A DNA stretch of 64,000 nt from Colias croceus (GCF_905220415.1 NC_059568.1:5270001-5334000), one strand, 5' to 3'; numbered from the stretch's first letter, positions 46,591 to 61,141 are shown. Made by a program: numbers and translations. Notes: generated by a model from the letters alone, not told the origin.

Positions 46591-49430
46591 ATTTCAAATT
46601 TTTTTATTAAATTATTTAGACAGATTCCCATAAAAGTATCAATGATGTAGGCATTTCAAAGATAAACATATCGTACTAATTAATAATAATCAATTATACA
46701 ACTATGAGTAAAATATTTTATTTTCATGCAATTATATTCTCAAACTAGCACGTTGTTACATATCGTATTAAAGAAATGGCTTCAATTAAAACTAACTTAA
46801 CCTCTTATGTATTTAATCGATTGACGACAAATCTAGCTCTCTTGTGAGTGCGATAACCAGCCTTGACTTGAATCCATTTATACTTTCAATGAAAGTCTAT
46901 TTATGTGAATGACAATAAGTATTCGTATTTATTACTTACATAGTAATGGTAAATGTTAAAAAATGTTATGACGATTCAAAAGTGCTTTTATAAGAAGTCT
47001 TATTAAATAAATAAATGTTTGAGTTTAAAATTTATTAATTATCATTATCAGATTCTTCATTATCGTCCATTAAAACATAGAAAAAGTGGTAAAATGCAGC
47101 GTGAAAAATTAAGCTTACTAAATGAATTCCTAAGATTCTCCTTGTAGGAATATTAGTTGCAACTGCTCTACACTGCGCTATAATTATTTAATATACGTAT
47201 AGATGATAATAAATAATGACTATTTGAGAGACATTTAAATACAATTATAAATATAAGTTAAAGAATAAACCAATACTATAAAATATATTTTTGATGTCTT
47301 CCGTCCACACATACATTCATACATTTTACGGTTTTTTTTTTATTTAAAGCAACCCTAGTTAATCTGTCTAGATTAGGATTAGATAGGGTCTTAGAGCGTG
47401 TTATTGTAAGCAACTGTAGCATTGTAAACGAAAATCATCCTATAAAGAAATAATACGATCATGAGATTTCAAAGGAACAGTCTACGTCACAGCCGAAATC
47501 CGGCCACTCCCTAACCTCCATCGATTTTCTTCTTTAGGACAGATTGTTCACTTTTGGATTTTCTAAATATAATAAGCTATAGAATTTAAATTGAATGAAG
47601 TAAAATTTATGAATTGGAATAACTTTAACTAAAATAACATGATAAAGTGATTAGATACATCGTTGTATGGATTAAATTATGTTATGAATTTTATCGATAG
47701 GTAAATGGTAAATGAAATAATAAGATTCAGAACTTATTGTTATTATAGTATAAAAAGTGAAACACATTACGTACTTACTACGTGTAAACAAAAAAGTATT
47801 TTCTCAATGAGATGGGATATAATAATAGAAATATTACAATAGCCTTCAGGTTATTGTCACCGTTCAAATATTTATTTGTATCACGGATTCCTATTGTATT
47901 ATTTGTACCTATATTTAATTAAATACAGATAATAATCTGTATAGAAATTCTATCTATAGGCTTGAAGTTTTGTCGTTAAAGTATTTACATTCATGAAAAA
48001 ATGTTGTATCTGTGGTTGTATCTTAAAGTAAATCGATTCTTTTTTTAATGAAACGATACTTAATTAATTGAATAAATGAATTCTGAACAAGAACTCATAA
48101 AATTATATCTCATTAGAACAAATTGCGTAAGGAATATAATGATTTGATTATCCAAAATTCCTAGATCATATTCGCATAAACATCAAATGAAATAATATTG
48201 TCTTTATTCAAATCATTAAATAATAATAATATGTGGAATACCTAAATTCTGAATAAAACTACGTGTGGCCCTGACCATTTCCGCATCAGATATTTTAAAG
48301 GTCAAACGAAGCGTTTATGAAGAAATTTAAAACAGTATTTTGTTACAAATTACCAATATTTGGATTACAATGAAAATATGATGCGCGTTGTATTAAATCT
48401 CCGTTAAAATTAATAGTTTGCTTCCTATTAAAAATATGAGATCATGCGCGATGCTATCAATTTTAATAGGGTATTTATTTCTCAGTACCATATTTCGTGG
48501 AATAAACTTCGTTTAAAATTGAATTTCATTTCGGCGCGAAATCGTTTGATGTGGAGGATATAAAACCAATGCGCGAAATATGCTTAACAATTCTGGAAAA
48601 TTCGTTTGAATTTCGGTGTGAAATATCAATAAAGAGTTTTTTCTCTGTATTCACTCGTTTTTATTTACCGATCACTGGAATACATTCTCCGCCATTTGCG
48701 GAAAAAAAGGTGAGTTGATTCTGAAAAATCCGCCCTGAAATATATTAAATAAATAATCCCCATTTTATCAATAAAGCTTATCAAAGTAAGTAGAACATTT
48801 TCGATAAACATTGCTTAAAAGCAAAATAAATTTAACCCGAAAATAAATAACCGTCTACAAAGACTTACTCCGAAAGTATTTGGTGCAAAAAATTAAAAGA
48901 TCTGTTCGCGGTACAAAAGTTAAGTGTTAGAAACCTCTCAGGTGTGCCGGAGCTGCGCGAATATTTTTGTAAACTTTCGTACCCTCGAGAATATTTCCTC
49001 TGCATTGCACTTGAGTTTTTATATCCGGAGTGCGAGGGTTCAAAATTGCGCGCACGTGAACCGTACTTTGTCGACTGCGATAACAGTTTGCCACATATCA
49101 TTTAGACTTAAACGCAATGGTACTGTTTGGCCTGGTTTAGTTACAAAATGGCAGCCAGCCAGGTAAATAGCTGTACAGATGTGAGTGCCAGCTACTGCTA
49201 TTTGATACGGGCGTCGATTAATCACAGCACTTTTTGTTAAGAAAAATGATAATCTGCTTGTGATAGTGCTGGTTTATGTATAGTTTATATATTACATGAT
49301 ACAGTTTATGGAGTAGGTTTATGACTTTTATATAGCAATTACCGTAAACCTTATTAAAACATGAAAAGTGGTATAAGCGTATTTATAACTAGCCTCCTAG
49401 GGTATTGACCGGGTAAAGTAAAAAAAAAAT
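46591..49430. other. No gene seen
   Basis: AT-rich non-coding sequence. A GC-richer patch at 48930-49215 carries small overlapping ORFs on both strands and a GTAAAT donor-like site after AAAATGGCAGCCAGCCAG, but nothing that can be tied to a gene. Confidence 0.45.
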
Positions 49431-49465
49431 GTGTGCGTGTACTAGTGTACACAGTACACACGTAA

Positions 49466-49614
49466 GAAGTGAAACTTCTTTATGACCTTATTTCTCAAAA
49501 AATAATTGACTACTTATATGCAACTTAACAGGACGCGTAACGGAAAAATGTCACGCGTAACGAAAAAATTTTACACTAAATTTTTTTCCAACCCCGATAA
49601 AGAAGTTTCACTTC
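49466..49614. mobile_element. Small foldback element (MITE), AAACTTCTTT ends
   Basis: The ends GAAGTGAAACTTCTTTAT (49466-49483) and its exact reverse complement (49597-49614) enclose two copies of ACGCGTAACG. Same family as 13477-13585. Confidence 0.65.
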
Positions 49615-50181
49615 AATAGCCTTATTTACACGGTATTTTTGTAACTTTCTAAAGAGGAACCAATTATTTATGAATTAGCTCGATATGGCGATTACCCCCT
49701 ACAATGTCACAAACTCTCAAGCGTCACCTCTTCATAATATGTAACCCTCGTAGTTTCCATTTCAGTGGAAATATGAATAATTCACGACCATACGCGATAT
49801 TTAATAATTGATCAAGCTTATTATTTGACAAACAATTTACATGGATAAGGAATAATAGCCTGATATCAATTTCACAACTATTCGACCTTAAAACTATTAT
49901 TTTTTATAACTTTTGAACGAAATATTATTAAAACTGTTATTGTTTATTTATATATTTATTTGGGTACATTGACAGATCGTGCATATATCATTGCTTATAT
50001 TAATTAATACAAAGTAATATTCGAATGCTTAAATGTTCATTTTATTCTGAACATTTTTATGATTGGCTTGTTACTATTATTTACTATTGCATTTTAATTA
50101 TCTATGTTATTTTTATGGTAATTTTATTTGCACACAGTATTTTAATTAGATCATTTTTTTTCCTATTGTATGTTTTTTTTT

Positions 50182-50307
50182 TATTGTTACTTATTATTTT
50201 CTGTCTCTGGATAAATAATCCAGAGGAGGCACGAACACCCTGAGATGGCGGGTGCGTTTAAAAAAATAATATAATACCTTCATACTTTATGTACACAACA
50301 TTTTTTT
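50182..50307 (+). repeat. Direct repeat with two hairpins, copy 1
   Basis: It contains CTCTGGAT..ATCCAGAG, an exact 8-bp hairpin, then ACACCCTGAGATGGCGGGTG, and ends TTCATACTTTATGTACACAA. The second copy lies 848 bases further on. Confidence 0.75.
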
Positions 50308-51029
50308 AAAGTTATGATAATGGAGCCCTCTTTACAAATTTACAATCTTGTCTTGAAAAATAACCTTAATTATGATACAGTGAAATATAGATTTGGTATA
50401 TTCTGTATTCAAACTCAGATAACGTTAGGTTGTGGCAAAAAATCTCTCAAAAGAGGTTATTTTGAATTTTTAAATCACTTAACTGATGCTAACACATACA
50501 TGTTATGTACAACTGATGTTGTAAGTACATAAAGTTAGTTCAAAAATTTTTCAAAAAATAAATGTCTCTTTAGAAAAGAGGCACTTATCAAATCTATTTT
50601 TACGAATTTCAGTTCATTGAAAGTATATTTATGGTTATTATATTTTATAATATAATATTGCTATGAATACAAAATTGAGCTCACATTGTTTAAGCTTATT
50701 ACTTTAAAAAGTTAATTAAAATATAATATCTACGTTATGAAAAATGCAAAACTCTTTAAAGAAAATAATTTCTGTTCTATTATAAATAGTATAGAATATA
50801 ACAGTTCTTTTTTGTTTGTTGAAAGGTAGAATTATGTGGGTGTATTAAAATCGTGTATTGTTCTAAAACATTATTAATCTCATTGTTCACATTTTTGAAT
50901 GGTTACTCATTATCAGGAGTAGGCGATACAAATTTAAAATTATGATCACCAAATAATTTTTACATTCAGAGATTATATTATTTATACGAATTAAGTTCCT
51001 TCTCCAAATCATTGCATCACTATTCTTTC

Positions 51030-51153
51030 TTATTGTAACTGATTATTTTATGTCTCTGGACAATAATCCAGAGGTGGCACGAACACCCTGAGATGGCGGG
51101 TGCCTTTAAAAAAAAATATAATGCCTTCATACTTCATACACACAACATTTTTT
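51030..51153 (+). repeat. Direct repeat with two hairpins, copy 2
   Basis: It aligns along its whole length with 50182-50307, with few changes. The intervening 722 bases are AT-rich and share nothing with either copy. Confidence 0.75.
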
Positions 51154-51476
51154 AGAGACAAGCCTTTTCAAGAAAAGAAGCAAAGGTCTTAAATTAACCA
51201 TAGTTAAAACTTAGGAATTACTTGTATTTATTTTTTGCAATAACATCTCCATCATAATCCACCCAAAACTACGATGCTCATTTGTCAAAACCAATTAGAA
51301 TTCAGCCAAACTTCAAATACCTACCGTTCATTAGTTCACAATTCATATCAAAGAACGTTCCACAATAGAACGCTTAAACACAATTAACGTGAGAAGTTTA
51401 AACTCGTAAAGTCTAGACGTATTCGAGCCATAGACGTAAGGGAATCCACATCAGCTGAGAGTGTAAGGGTGCTTTT

Positions 51477-51798
51477 CCACCAGTAATATGCGAGGAAAAG
51501 GTATCGTGCGAGAATGTCTAGCCGTGCTGTGAAAATGTGCGGGGGGTACCACAAAAGCTGTGCAAGGAAAATGTGCGGTGCGATTATATTGCTATTGCCC
51601 AAAATTTTAGAATTAACGGACATACCTCGCACAGATCTTTCGCAGATATTCCTTGCTTGTTTTGTATGCGCAAAACTTAGCACCGCTAAACTGTTTCCAC
51701 CAGAACTATTCTGAGCGAGGCGAGGTAAATGATGCGATTTATTGGTTCTTTACATCTCTCGCTACACATCCTCGCACATCGCTTGTGTAAAAGCACCC
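51477..51798. mobile_element. MITE, PIF/Harbinger-like, TAA duplication
   Basis: The ends GGGTGCTTTTCCACC and GTGTAAAAGCACCC are inverted and flanked by TAA (51474-51476 and 51799-51801). The 322-bp interior has overlapping ORFs on both strands but no transposase. Confidence 0.7.
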
Positions 51799-52800
51799 TA
51801 AGAGCATAGTGCATTCGCGGGAATCCAGACATGAATGAAAATCGATTCCCTTGCCCATGTTTACACTCGAACCTTCAAGAGTGCGCTGTTCTGTTTACTG
51901 TCAAGTTTTCTCGTATTTCCAATAATAGATTCAATTCAATTAAGGAATGCTCAATGGGATGCTGTTTACATTTTACGTTCTGGCTTGTTTATTTGCGATT
52001 TAAGTGTACTTGAGGTTGTTTATGAGATTAGAGAGGCTGAGTTGAGAAGTCTTTCTTTCTGTTATTTTACTTTTTACGGTTTACGATATTCGATATTTTG
52101 TTTTATAATTATTTACAGTACGTATTGATAATTTAGTTATTATTCATATACATCGTCTTGAGAAACTTGGTAATATTTGTCTTGAGAATACGAAATAAAT
52201 TGAACAGTTTCTTATAATTTATCAAATTCTCATTAGAATAAGAGAAAATAATATTGCATAAAGCTAAAATTCATAAAGTAATTTATATATTCATTAGATG
52301 CACTTAATATGGAATTGAATATCATAAATCATGTAACTAAAGCACTACTACCTATCTCCAGAATTGTATCCATTTTGTACCGCTCTCAGTAAATACATTT
52401 CCGTTATCCAATTCCCTAAAAAAACAATATTGAATCGCAAAAGTTAAGCCCATTGAGAGCTTAATAAAGAACAAAGAAAAAGTGATCAAACTCCACACGC
52501 TTATCTGCGCTGAATATTTATCTCTAAAGGTAAACTACAGTTAGCAGCCGTTCTCTACGATACGCCTTGGGCAAAATAATTTCCAATTCTCGTATATTTT
52601 CAGCCCCAATACACTGTTGTTTTTATGCCGTCGACGTTGGGAAACGGCTTGTTTTATGCGCAAAAAAGAAGAATTTTAAACGTAGTTTCAGAACGAAACG
52701 TAGAGGTATCGGAATTTTATTTGAAAATAAGTATTTATTAATGTAACCTGTAATTGAAGGATATTCCCTGCCTATTCTTGATTATTTCGTTTTTATACAT

Positions 52801-52993
52801 TACTAGCTTACTGCCCGCGACTTCGCCCGCTTTGTCTATAACCTAATAAATTATATATTAAAACCTTCCTCTTGGATCACTCTATCTATAAAAAAACGCA
52901 TCAAAATCCGTTGCGTGGTTTTAAATATTTAAGCATACAAAGGGATGTCCCTTGAGACAGAGAAAGCGACTTTGTTTCATACTATGTAGTGAT
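52801..52993 (+). repeat. Transposon tail, TATACTATGTAGTGAT family
   Basis: TACTAGCTTACTGCCCGCGA head and CATACTATGTAGTGAT end, full tail length. Confidence 0.8.
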
Positions 52994-53099
52994 ACATGAA
53001 GTTAATTGTATTTTATTAAGTTAATCATTAAGAAAACTAAAATTATTTTTAACCTTCTGATAACTAATTTAAATAAAAATCCCATGAATATTTATATTT

Positions 53100-53168
53100 C
53101 GCGCCGCCAAACCGTCGCCAAAGTTCCAAGTCTGACGTTTTACCATTTCGTTACGGAACTCTGAAAAT
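53100..53168 (+). repeat. Degenerate 3' end of CGGCCAAGTGCGAGTCGG-family element
   Basis: GTTTTACCATTTCGTTACGG then AACTCTGAAAA resembles the end GCCATTTTGGCTACGGAACC of the complete copy. Confidence 0.4.
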
Positions 53169-53429
53169 ATGCGGGCGAAACTTTGGTTGTATATCACACA
53201 CGCCTGCCAGCTTCAGCCAACCAGCAAGAACCTTCAATTTGGCTTTACTAACTCCAACTTGACATTTTAAACGTCCGTCTAAATTATGTGCGCTTTCTAC
53301 CCATTTTCATAAGAGATAGGATGATATTGCACGATGCATTTTTTATTTAAATGTATATTTGGCATTATTATAATAAAATGTATTACAAATTAGTTTCAAT
53401 AAACTTTGATGAATCAATTTATATATTAG

Positions 53430-53604
53430 ACTAGCGGTCCGCCCCGGCTTCGCCCGTGGTACATATTCACGTTTTCTCTACATAAGAACCATCCTCGTAC
53501 TTCAAGGAATATAATAAAAAAAGAATTATCGAAATCGGTTCAGCCGTTCTCGAGTTATGGAATTACAACGAAAAGTGGCATTGATTTTTATATATTAGAT
53601 AATG
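53430..53604 (+). repeat. Transposon tail, GCCCGTGGTACATA family
   Basis: CTAGCGGTCCGCCCCGGCTT head, AGAACCATCCTCGTACTTCA and AAATCGGTTCAGCCGTTCTC; almost the same as the copy at 59376. Confidence 0.85.
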
Positions 53605-56600
53605 ATTATGTTAAAGGCATAATATACGCAGTATCAAAGCAGTACCTAAGTCATTTTATAACCTACCGTTAATTATCAAAATTAAAATTAATTTTAAAAT
53701 TGTGTTGATAAAACAATTGTATAACTTTAATAATAACAATAAATTTATGAAAAAAGATACAACAAACTTCTTTTTACCGTACAATCCAAAAAATATTAGG
53801 TACCTCAAATAAAAATCAGCAAAATTTAGTCATTTTAAACCTCAGATTACCACTATAATACGTATAGCTTTTTTGCACAATGAACCGTCCTAAAATAGAG
53901 CTTTTCAACTGCATAAAGCGTTAAAGAACCCTACAATCTGCTTTAGTATTTTAATAGCCTCAATTAAACTAAAAATACTTTTGTTACGTAAATACGAAAT
54001 AATTGTGTCAACAAGGCGTATAATAAACGACGTATTATTATTTTCTTTATTTACATACCATTACGGCTAATTTACGAGCTGACCCACTTCAACATAGGCG
54101 CGTTTGACTATCATTATATTATCATTTGCACAGAAAACAAAACATTCCAATTGCTTCTGTTTAAGAATAATGAGACCTACCATGAATTACCTACATGAGA
54201 TAATGATAAATTTACAATACATTTCGTTGTTTTAAAGGGCTTGAATAGTTATATTAGAGCAAAATGTGTTTATAATTCTTTTTTTCGTTTCTAATTATTA
54301 CGTATCTATTGCATTAATAAAAATTAAACAGAACGTAACGTATTGAATAAGAAAGCTATAAGCTACAAATAATTCTACCATAAAAAGCTAAGATAAAAAG
54401 TCAAAGCTATAACCGATAACCGAAACATGTATGAAACAAAAATACAGAGGTGAAAAGCCAAACCACAACAATCCTTTACAGATAGACGTGTTAAATGGAT
54501 AATAGACGGTATTCGATAGTGGGAATTATTGTGAAAACCATACGAGTTTAGGTAATGGAGCGAATTTGATAGTTTCGGAATACCGTAGAATCCGCACATA
54601 ACTGTGGCACTGCGAAATAAATTCTGCTAAATTGATAGCTCTAACTGTCGGCTTATGAAATAGGAGTCTATTTTCTAGCTGTATCGTATCGTATATTTGG
54701 AGGTGCGGTATATTTGAATTAAAATGACAGTGCTGGAGCATTTTTTTACAAACGTGATACTTACAAATTATATAAGTTTTTATCCATCTATATTTTGTTT
54801 GTTTTGTCATATTATTTATTTAATTTGAATGAAGCTTCAATGTAATGAATTCCATTCAAATGATGCCTGGAATAAATGAAGAGCCGCGATTCGTTTTGAA
54901 TTTATAATATTCATATTACAATGTACGAGATTATAGATTCTTTATGTTTTGTTAATTCTTGAATATTTTTCTTGAGTTTAAAGTTAATCAAAATATGATA
55001 TATTTTTTTGAATATTGAACTGAGTGTTGATACTAGATTATTAATTTATAATAAAATGTTAATCTAGATCCACAATGTATAAAAAGATGGATTTTGCGTT
55101 GGTATCATTTATTGTGTAACATAGCAATCACTGCACGGAATTTTTGTTATCGGTTTCTTGGAATAATTTCCGCATAATCATGAAAAAGACATAATTGAAA
55201 CATAATTAAACTTTTATTTTCTTAAATATATAATTTTATACGCAACACCCGAGTCGAACTGTAAACGAGTATATCGTATTTTAAATGTTAAAGTTCGTCA
55301 TCTTATAACCTTACATTTAAATTATTAACTAAAACTAACAACTTAGTGTAAAATATAATATTTGGTGCAATTTTAAACATAGCGAGAACTAATTTCCTCT
55401 CTAGAACGTTCTAGAAATTCTCTCTCATATCACCCGTTCATAAATTGAGCTTTGAAACTGAGCGAGCCATTCGTCAAATCCCCAGAGCTATGAATAACGT
55501 TCGCCTTTTAACTTATATTACGTGTATGAGAATTGTATCAAATATTCTGTTTGTATGACTACTGGTTGTTATACTACTAGTTGAATCCGAGTTCGCTCAT
55601 ATGGTGCTGACATACAAAGCTGTATTATTAAAAAAGTTTCAATTTAGACTCTGACTTTCATACAGACTCTATGAGCCTGTTTTGTTTGTAAAGTTTGAAA
55701 TTTATCTTATCTTGCATTGCACGTATATGTCTATATCCCTTTATATATATATCCCTTTTAATTTAAGAGATAGCATCTTTAATAAATGTTTTAATACTAA
55801 TTTATGATATTTTAAGTCTTGTTCTAAATAATTTTAAGTATTACTTTTCTAATATCTAAAATATTCTAAAATGAATGAATTATGTAATGATCGTTAAATG
55901 ATTTTAAATACCAGATTTATAAAAAAAACAGTACAAAATTTTATAAGTTTAGGTCAGGAATTTAAAGATATAACAATCGGTTAAGATTTATCTTAAATGT
56001 TCTCAAGTGATAAAAACATTGATTCGATTTGAATAGGGGTAATATAAAGTGAAAATTCCTGTTAACGTCTCAATGTATTTATTTAAAAAAAGGATGTCTG
56101 GTACAAATTGCTTAAAGCAGTTACATCAATACTGAAATCACAAAACATATCAAATTAAGTAAAACAGTAATATACACAATTTTACTTGAACACAATGTCC
56201 AATCTTATAAATTAATTAACAACGACAATAAGAACGACAAATAATCAAACATAATTACCCTCTATTTTCATCTAATCCATTAATGGAGCTCTCACTGTAA
56301 AACAATCAAGCCTCTAATGAGAAATAAATAAACAACAACTTTAAACAACCACAGCAAGTCTCTAGAGAACTACCCTCACATCAAACAAGCTTAACAATCA
56401 ACTAATGCAGCTTAACTGCATAGGGTTGTCAACGCCGCAAACATGAAAAACTATATTTTTTGAATTGATAATTTTGGTGATAATTTTTTTCGCGCTACAT
56501 CGTATTGCAATTGAATTTTAACATATTCAGTTATATATTTTATAAACAAAGTTTGAATTATATTTATTAATTGTATACAACAATATCTTGTAACATATAT

Positions 56601-59375
56601 TGTTATACATAATAAATAGTTTAATTTACAGTATTTTTTCAAATATTTGTTATTGTTATTTCAATATTTGTTATTGTGATCCTTTCTACAACAAATTTTT
56701 AATAATATTATAAAGTCTACATATTATCACTAGAATTTTGCATATAAAGAATAAATTAATGAACTTTGACATTTAAGTACGATGTAGAAACTGAGACAAC
56801 CCTAATGGTTCTATGTGATGAGTAAAGATGTGGATTTATTTTGAATAGACGTGTGTCTCTTAAAATTATATGTAGAATGTAGATGAATAGAAGAATTTTA
56901 ACATGTTTCAGTGGAAAGACATTTCACATTCATAAAATTATAATCTTATGTAAACGAAAATATTTAGGTTTTCTTTTCATATTAATATCCTTAATCACTT
57001 CAAACATAATTTATAATTGTAATTACCTACAACGAATATGCGGTGTGTTTATTTCTTGCGTGTTTTTATTTAAAGTTTAGGGTGACTGTTTTGATTTATG
57101 TCCACTTGTCTGCTTTTTAATAATTATTTTTGAATAATAATATGTTTTATGAAAATTTATAATCAAATCTAGTGTTTAATATACAAGTAGGTACATACAT
57201 TAACTATTACTAAGATGGGAATGGTTTCTGCATACCTTCTGTTCATCACGAACTATATAATGTCAAAATTGTTCCATGAATGAATGAATTCAATTTAACA
57301 TTATCTCTCATTTTTGATTCTGTGGTTTTACCGAAGTTGGACATGATTTGCCAATAAGAGTTATTCCTACATAGTGTAATTTTAAGTTACTGTCTAAGCT
57401 CGCAATAATCACGCTTGTTACATAATTATCAGCCGCAAAATTTGTAATTTTTATTCATTATGTATGTAGGTTAGATAATCTAAGATATTTTTTTATTACG
57501 ATGAGGTTTATCAGTAGAGGTTAATCGCTTAATGTGATGGATTCAAGCCTTTCTTAATTTTGTTGATATCAGTTTTTCACGGAATAAAATTAGTAGTTGT
57601 AGCAAATATATATTCGCCTGAAAACCGTAATTACCTCGAGCCAATTTAAATCAGCTAACTGTGCATGCGATTTTATATACTACCTTTATGTAAAAGTTGA
57701 ACTAAATGAAGTTTTAATGGCTTTGCGTGTTCCAAATAAAGTTAGATGATTATATGGACATTTAAGGCTCAGCCGTACTAATATTATACTCTATTCACAA
57801 TGCATAATATACATGAATAATTTCACGCCATGTGATTTGATAGCATTGCGCGTATTTGCCTTTGATCAGTACGTTATTGAGACATCAATATTTCAGAGAA
57901 CCGACGTTCAATATATATTCAACGAATATTGTAAATAAAATTCGAGTTCGCTGTTTTATGCTGCGAAAAATGGGGAATAATTTCAAAAATATTCGCTAAA
58001 AAGAACATTATTTTGCCGTTCAAAATTCCAATTTTGACGGCAAGTTATTAACACAACAAGCCAATCAAAACAGCGATAAACGTCGAATACTATTTCCCAG
58101 TTTTTTTTTTAAAGAAATTTAAAATATAATATTTGCTTCACATTTTATATATTGTTTCTGCAATGCTCATATTCGAAGAATTCCACTTATTGTCCGTGAA
58201 CATTAAGGTCTTCATTGCACTTCAATTCTAGACGACTGGATGCCAGGCATTCTATCTAAATTAATCGTTTGAAGCCGTGGATTTCAGCTCTTTAGTTTGT
58301 TAGAGTAAATTGGAATTGCTTAGCGTTTGTTATTTAATAGTGGGGTATTAATTTGGTAGATTGAAGGTTTTAGATGCACAGGTACATTTTATTCCAAATG
58401 GACAATTTTAGACTTTATAGGTAGAACTGAAATATTTTTTATTTTGTAATTTTTTCAACCTACCATGGATAACGCTATAATAATGTTAGAATGAAGGATA
58501 TATTCTTCAAACATTTTCACAATTATAAATTTACTTTGTGAAGGAACGGCTTTTTGCTTCATAGGCTCTTCTAAGATACTAATATTTTTCCTTGCTAAAA
58601 TAACACGTTTCTAGTTAACGTCCGTCGAACAGAATATTCTATACATGCTTTGCCTTCAAAAAGTCTATCGCTTATATCAATCGTGTGTAAAGTTATCCTC
58701 AAAAATCTTTCTGTAAGAATTTTTGACGCCGTTGGCTATTTTAGAATGGAGTCTTTTTACCTTAAAATGGCTTTTTCGTTGAACCTTGGGGGTTTTTGCA
58801 GTCACATTTCTAGATGATTCGGTTGTGTGACTTTAAAAGGTCTATTTACGAAAAACGACATGTTGATAACATTTTTAATTATTTGAAATTGTTGAACGTT
58901 AACTATAAATGAAAATTAATAAGCTATCGGTGTTCATCATAAAGCTATTTTGACATGAATTTATAAATAGGATTATGATGAAAACAAATTTCAGATAAAT
59001 TATAAATGGAAGAGTAATTAAAACAAATGATCTTAATTGAGAGTTAATTATTCATTTATAAATTCAATTCATGACACTGAACACAAAATATATATATTTC
59101 ATATACAATAAAATTGTATAATCAAATAAATTAAAAATGGTCGTACATTTTTTATTGAAGCAATTAATCCTTGAATAAATATTATGAGCTTTGTTTACGA
59201 ATGAGTGGGGCTTTATATTCGATATTGGATTAATTCCGGTACAATTTTATGCTTTATTTTGTATATATTCGACTATAAAAATTAAACAAATTGTCATATT
59301 ATAATGTTCTTGCTACTAACATAATTTTGATGTTTTAGAAAGTCATAATATTAAGACAGGTACGGAATTATAAAT
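53605..59375. other. No gene seen
   Basis: A 5.8-kb AT-rich stretch, the least repeat-marked part of the right half. ORFs are short and lack coding character. Nothing functional can be assigned. Confidence 0.5.
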
Positions 59376-59550
59376 CACTAGCGGTCCGCCCCGGCTTCGC
59401 CCGTGGTACATGTTTACGATTTCTCTCCATAAGAACCATCCTCGTACTTCAAGGAATATAATAAAAAAAGAATTATCGAAATCGGTTCAGCCGTTCTCGA
59501 GTTATGCGCTTACCAACACATTTTGCGATTCATTTTTATATTATAGATTA
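59376..59550 (+). repeat. Transposon tail, GCCCGTGGTACATA family
   Basis: Near-identical to 53430-53604 over the head and AGAACCATCCTCGTACTTCA block, so both inserted recently or from one source. Confidence 0.85.
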
Positions 59551-60034
59551 GCTATTCATTTTGCAAAATTAAAAATCATTAATTAATAATATTTAATATT
59601 TATGTTAATATTGTGTACCTATAGTATTGAAGTTCAGATAAAGACCGGCATGGAATAAATCAAAACCCAAATATTATAATATGTCTCATGCAAAATCTAA
59701 AATTCATTCCTACGTTCTAGTTCACTATACGTTCCATTTTGTGTCGTATTATATTAATAGTAAGATGCTATTTAGAGTGCCACTAAATATTCTCATAGGC
59801 CGTATCCATGTCAAGGTTCCCAGAATAAGCTATCCACTGAAATCAAGCAAATTCGCGTCAACACGTTATCGCCTAGTGGTATCTATTTTTAACAGGCTTT
59901 CAACTTCAATTGTGAAGACATTTCTATTTGATTTCACACTGAAAATATAGTTTAGGTTTCTTGGTTAAAGAAAGATGTTGTTATTAAGGCAGTTGGTGTA
60001 AATATACGACAGTGAGTAAATGGCGCAGTAGATA

Positions 60035-60364
60035 ATCTATACATATAATAAATCTGTAGAAGGGTCAATTCTGTACATTGAAAATATTGAAAAAATAAAT
60101 ACCAGGGGGTGTTACTGGATCGATACCAAACCCAAATATGTGATTAAATCAATTTTTGTCTGTCTGTCTGTCTTTCTGTCTGTCTGTCTGTCTGTATGTG
60201 AAGGCATCACGTAAAAACTAACGGTTCGATTTCGATGAAACTTGGTATAATTATACCTTATTATCCTGGGCATAAAATAGGATACTTTTTATCCCGGAAA
60301 AATACGTAGAAAAAAAATAAATCTTAACTTTTCCGCGCGGACGGAGTCGCGGGCGGAAGCTAGT
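60035..60364 (+). repeat. Transposon tail, TTCGATGAAACTTGGTAT family
   Basis: Complete tail with a TGTC run at 60160-60199 and the end GTCGCGGGCGGAAGCTAGTT. Confidence 0.85.
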
Positions 60365-61140
60365 TTTGAATATAAGTCTAAAAACGCTATCACTCTCCAA
60401 GTGATATGATGATCCTCGATAACAAGAACAGATTTTGTCCGAATAGCCTAAACAAAAAGTTATTTTTGAGGACTCCCTCTTATTTTCTACTTCTCTATAT
60501 AACCAATTTACTCTCTATATAACAAATTATTATAATAATTTATACACAAATCCACTGTTGAGATTGTACTTTCAATTTAAACTGTTATCTTACAAACCAT
60601 AGCTGAATAGTCTAAACGTTTAATTATACACTCAGCATTATCTAAACTCGTTTACTTATGAATAAAACTTAAATTAATAAAAACAACCTTCATTCAATGT
60701 ATGTTAAGATAATGAGCACTAAAAGAAAACCCTTCATAATTATAGGTATGAATTGAATATTATGAATATTATGAATATTATGAAGCGCTTAAAACTGCGT
60801 TTAAAGCCCAGATTAAAACTGACATCTTCCCGGAAAAACCTCTTAAATACTTTATTGCGAAAGTCTCATTAGTTTACATGATACCAGTCTTGTATAACTA
60901 AGTAGGTCAATTAACATTCAGTGGAGTTTTTTATATAATTTTATTAAAACCCCGCCTTAATATGAAATTATTTACTCGCCGTGGAATGAAAAGATACGAT
61001 GCATTTTTTAATTACTCATCCTACTCGGTATTATGTGCTTGCTACGGGCAAATAAATTATAGTTCATTTTTAATATTTACCTTTCATGATATTCATTAAA
61101 CCTGTTATGTTTTTGTTACTTACTCAAAAACATTTTGTAT
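60365..61140. other. No gene seen
   Basis: AT-rich non-coding sequence with a short tandem of GAATATTAT units at 60748-60783. Confidence 0.5.
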
Positions 61141-61141
61141 C

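Noticed and set aside
48924..49225. GC-rich patch with ORFs on both strands and a donor-like site after ATGGCAGCCAGCCAG
   Set aside because: No homology, no signal peptide in the RDL phase and no partner exon; kept only as a note.
50205..50260. Hammerhead ribozyme in the two-hairpin repeat
   Set aside because: The CTGAGATG stretch does not match the CUGANGA core and no GAAA partner is in place.
50182..51153. Miniature LTR retrotransposon (TRIM)
   Set aside because: No matching target duplication and no primer-binding site after the first repeat.
51384..51714. ORFs of 99 and 66 codons on opposite strands
   Set aside because: Both lie within a MITE with inverted ends and resemble no transposase.
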